From NCBI GenBank assembly GCA_017590115.1, contig JAGGNK010006559.1, forward strand, positions 6,561,784 to 6,625,783: a DNA stretch of 64,000 nt. Reading direction: 5' to 3'. Shown in pieces: positions 60,561 to 64,000 of this stretch. The stretch's first letter is position 1. Each line of letters starts with the position of its first letter. The stretch comes from Montifringilla adamsi (lineage: Eukaryota > Chordata > Aves > Passeriformes > Passeridae). Under the pieces are notes generated by a model that saw only the letters and a list, made by a program, of their open reading frames with translations, did not search any database and was not told the origin of the DNA. Both the position numbers and the translations under genes were made by a program.

Positions 60561-63445
60561 GGGCGTTTCCTCCACTGCCGGGAGCCTCTGTTCCGTGTCC
60601 AGAGCAGCTTCTGCTGATCAGCTGGAGTATTGGTTTGGTTAGAAATATCCACACGGGGACCTGCCCTTGCTGCTGCTTGTGGCTTGAAACACCTGCCCAA
60701 AGTCCTAGAAGTCAACTTAGGAAGACAGCTCAGGCTGTTGTGTTTTCACTTGTTAGAATATGGGCCTGGGAAATTAAGAGCCAGGCTATGGATAGTGGGT
60801 GCGTGGGCAAATAAAACAGTAGCCAGTGTGCACCATAACCTGTTAAAAGAAATTTTCAGCTCCAGGGCTGGCTGATTCTGCTTCAACTGGCAGTCTTGGT
60901 GCAGCCACAAAATTTTATGAAATGTCTCGTGCACAGACATCAACAAGTGTAGGAGGCAGGGAAATTAACAAAATGGAAGGAGTGAGGAAGCTGGTCATCA
61001 GGCAATGTTGATATCAGGCATCTTGATAGCTGGAACAGAGAGTTCCTGCTGTAATTTGCTGAAAGGAGTTTGCTTAAAAAAAATATGCCACTTCCTGATC
61101 CATCCACAGGGGCAGGGAGGGAAGGGTGAGGACTGACACGACTACTCTGCATGCTGGGGAGAGGTTCTGCTGCTGTGTGCCATGTGAGGCAGTCTGAACA
61201 CAGACACATTACATCCTTTGCCTGTCACTGACTGGAATTCAGGAATGAAAGATAAAACTATAGCTGCAGACAGGGACTTCTTTGTGTGTGTAGCTGACTA
61301 CTTTCTAGCCAATGCTTGCTGTGCTGGACTGCTCAACAAATGTCCCAGAGTAATTGTGTTGGTAAGAATAGAGCTGAGAATTCATGAAGTGTAAAGACCT
61401 ATGGTACCCCCTGTGTTTTATGGGTGCCAATTATTTTCTGGCTCCACTTTTGTGTCAATGTATGATTTTCCAGGCCGAATGACTGGAGGAAGAATGAGGA
61501 TCCCCTCAGCTGCACTGGAGTCCAGAGCACAGGTTGGGTGTGTAAGGAGTGAGTGATTAAAGCTGGGTGGAATTGGGGGGCTAAGGTAGCTGTGTAGCAG
61601 CACTGACTGAGAAAAATATTGTAAAGATTTAGTAACGGAGCTGCAGAAATAGTGGTATATTTTAAAATTCTCCTTTAAGTAAGACATGATCTGGTAACTT
61701 CTGCTACTGCCTTAATGTTTTTCTTCCCAGACTTACCAGATTCTGCACCTTGTGGGAATTCCTGAGAAGCCATTTTCTTTGAAACAGCATCAAAGAGTTA
61801 TTTCTCACCACTTAGAAATACTTCAGTCTGATCCTGATGCAAGGCATGAGTTTGGTGAAAGGCTGTGCTGCTGAGAAACATTGAAAAGTGAAAGAAAACA
61901 CCCTTGTTTTCTGTTGATTCAGGTTTTTGTTTTTTGGGTTTTTTTCCCTTTAGATCTTAATATTCTCTAATAGGAGGAGTTTTTTTTTTCCCTTTGTAGC
62001 TCGTGCATGTTAGTATGCAATCTGAGAGTCAAATAGTTCTTTTTCTGTATTTGTCATCCTGCAGCCATTAGGGAGCAGATCTCTTGTGACTGAGATGGGG
62101 ACAGGGAGAAATCAAGAGTGAAACTATGCACGTGACTGCACATACTAGTCACTTTTTGGTCCTGGGTGTGCTAACACAGAGCTACTTGTGATCTCTTCAT
62201 GAATAGGCTGTCATATGGCTTCACATCTGTGTGGTTTTGCTACCCCTTTTTTCCCTGGAGATGCCATGATTGGAAAAGTTCACACCTTGGAACAGGAACA
62301 CACCTCATGGCCAAACAAAATCTGGTATTAATGACATGCAACCAAGGAAGTAAGTGCAAGTAGCAGCCTGAATGGACACACATGCTTTATGCATATCCCT
62401 ACTGGAATTTATAACATGATAATTTTTGTTTTAGAAGGTCATGGATATCTAAATCAGAAACCCTATTTCAGAAGTAGTGTTTCTTCACAAGACTGAAGTG
62501 CAGTAATGGGATGACTTGAAATTCACTGTAATTTGGGCTTAATTGCTTCAACACTTTCAGGGAGGTTTCTGTTTCCAGGATAAATTTCTGTGTATCTGTT
62601 TTGCAGGAAACAGATATGTGAAAACACTCCGCATCTGTGATCACTTCACTGGGCTTTGAAATAAATAGTTTGTTAAAAAAGTAGGAGAGGGGAATTCAGA
62701 GTAATTTTTTTCAGGTTATTTCTGGAATAGTGCCTGTTGGATTTTCTCTTTCTGAGTTTGTATTGTGGATAATTCCACTGATGACTATGTGTAGTATTGT
62801 ATTGCTATAATAATAATAAAAAAAAGGCTAATAGATAATTAATTAAATATAGATACTGCTGCTACTAGGACTTTGATCTTTATGAACCAGAATATGGGAG
62901 ATATTAATCAATACATTCACTATGACTGAAGCATAGAAAGAGACTAGGAGGCAATGTGTGATGGAAAGGAGTGAACTTAGAGAGAGGAAACCAAGGAGGA
63001 TTCCGGTCCAGTGCTGAGTACTTCTGCCCTCTTATTATTTCCTGATCATAGAAGAAGGGTGAAGGAACAGCTGGAGACATAATACATTGTTTGACAAATA
63101 ACAGAACAGCATGAATCACACATCTGATAGCCTGTGTAAATCACAGAAGTTGCCATTTTTATCAGACACTTGAAGGTAGTTTGAGCATAAATCTGATGCA
63201 AGGCAGCAGGGGAAAGCATTTTGTATGATGTCCCTTCAATTAATATCAAATTTATACTATCCTGTTCTAATGCATTTATTCAGTAGAGTTTCCAGAGGCA
63301 CAGCAACTGAAGAGAGTGCAATAAAGGGTGTCCTGTTAGCTGCATTGTTTCCTTTCCTTTTTAGTTGTGTGCATTTTGTCTTTGCTGCAGGAGAAGGAGT
63401 GTTCCTTGAAGGTTTTGCTGTATGTCACTTTTGCAGTGGATTGAT
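60561..63445. other. Intergenic downstream of NAPG, no gene recognised
   Basis: No coding exon is recognised on either strand. In mammals the next gene on this side is PIEZO2 on the opposite strand, but I see none of its coding sequence here. Confidence 0.5.
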
Positions 63446-63465
63446 GGGGTTTTTTTTTTTTTTTG

Positions 63466-63498
<33 letters not shown>

Positions 63499-63533
63499 GG
63501 TGGTTTTTTTTTTTTTTTTTTTTTTTGTTTGGG
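63446..63533. repeat. Long T-tract with G interruptions
   Basis: Runs of about 15, 30 and 23 T separated by ggg and gggtgg, within a G-capped block. It yields nonsense poly-Phe and poly-Lys frames on the two strands. Confidence 0.9.
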
Positions 63534-64000
63534 CTGAAGAGAAACCAAACCTTTGGTTCAGGTGGATATTCCAGTAAATTTTCACCCTTTTGACCATTTT
63601 TTGTTGGATTCTCAGCATCTTATTAAAATCTTTACTTTTTAATTTAAAAGTGTCAAACTTGGTTTGTGTCCACTGAAGAGAAACAGTAGTTTCTCAGTAG
63701 AAGTAATCTACTATCATGGATCTGGAGCAGATGGAAAAACTCATGGTCTTTGTCAGGAATCCAGGATGTGCTGTGTTAGTGGCAGAAAGGCTGGCATTTT
63801 GTTACTGTTTTCCATTTTATCTTTGACCAAATGTAAATAATGTGTGAATATGACACAAAATCATTAGATTTAGGCCATGCCCCTGTTGAAAGTTGTGGTA
63901 GATAAAATGGAGTCTTGAATTTCAAATGTACAAACTATTTTTCCACCCTGGAGCAGATTTTTAGGGGCTGTCATTTGTCACCAAACTCTTTTTCTTTTGA

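Noticed and set aside
63225..63618. Frames encoding poly-Phe (plus) and poly-Lys (minus)
   Set aside because: Products of the long T-tract, not proteins.
1..64000. CRISPR arrays, tRNA or rRNA genes, bacterial mobile elements, telomeric repeats
   Set aside because: I looked for regularly spaced repeats, tRNA-like B-box words and telomere hexamer arrays, and noticed none. The sequence is vertebrate.

Overview
The window is vertebrate nuclear DNA, most likely from a bird and probably a songbird-like (neoavian) species. It is AT-rich and gene-poor, with one intron-containing gene, several copies of the avian LINE CR1, and two LTRs of an avian ERVL-like family. There is no bacterial, phage or plasmid character: no dense ORFs, operons, CRISPR arrays or insertion sequences.

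Layout. 1-47,800 is about 48 kb in which I can support no protein-coding exon. It holds two solo ERVL-like LTRs in the same orientation (about 9,552-10,166 and 31,302-31,813), CR1 copies (20,172-20,671 minus; 20,682-20,962 plus; 40,131-40,670 minus; small pieces near 25,040 and 46,672; 47,296-47,794 plus), homopolymer tracts, short duplications and two runs of N (6,811-6,952 and 37,196-37,225), both set inside C-rich sequence. A CpG island at about 47,815-48,560 marks the promoter of the only gene. 48,129-56,547 is the complete coding region of NAPG (gamma-SNAP): 12 exons, plus strand, 945 nt of CDS, 314 residues, no frameshift and AG acceptors throughout. A 3' UTR of about 2.8 kb follows, with a likely distal poly(A) signal at 59,381. 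59,400-64,000 is intergenic again, with a CpG-enriched patch at about 60,030-60,560 and a very T-rich block at 63,446-63,533.

Gamma-SNAP is a soluble adaptor that recruits the ATPase NSF to used SNARE complexes so that they are disassembled after membrane fusion. The island promoter and the absence of a TATA box at the gene fit a housekeeping gene.

The most interesting signal is in the gene's splicing. Intron 3 has the donor and branch-site hallmarks of a minor-spliceosome (U12-type) intron, and it is followed directly by an 18-nt microexon. I found no sign of an undescribed multi-gene system. The remaining findings concern repeat arrangement, promoter architecture and candidate non-coding regulatory DNA.
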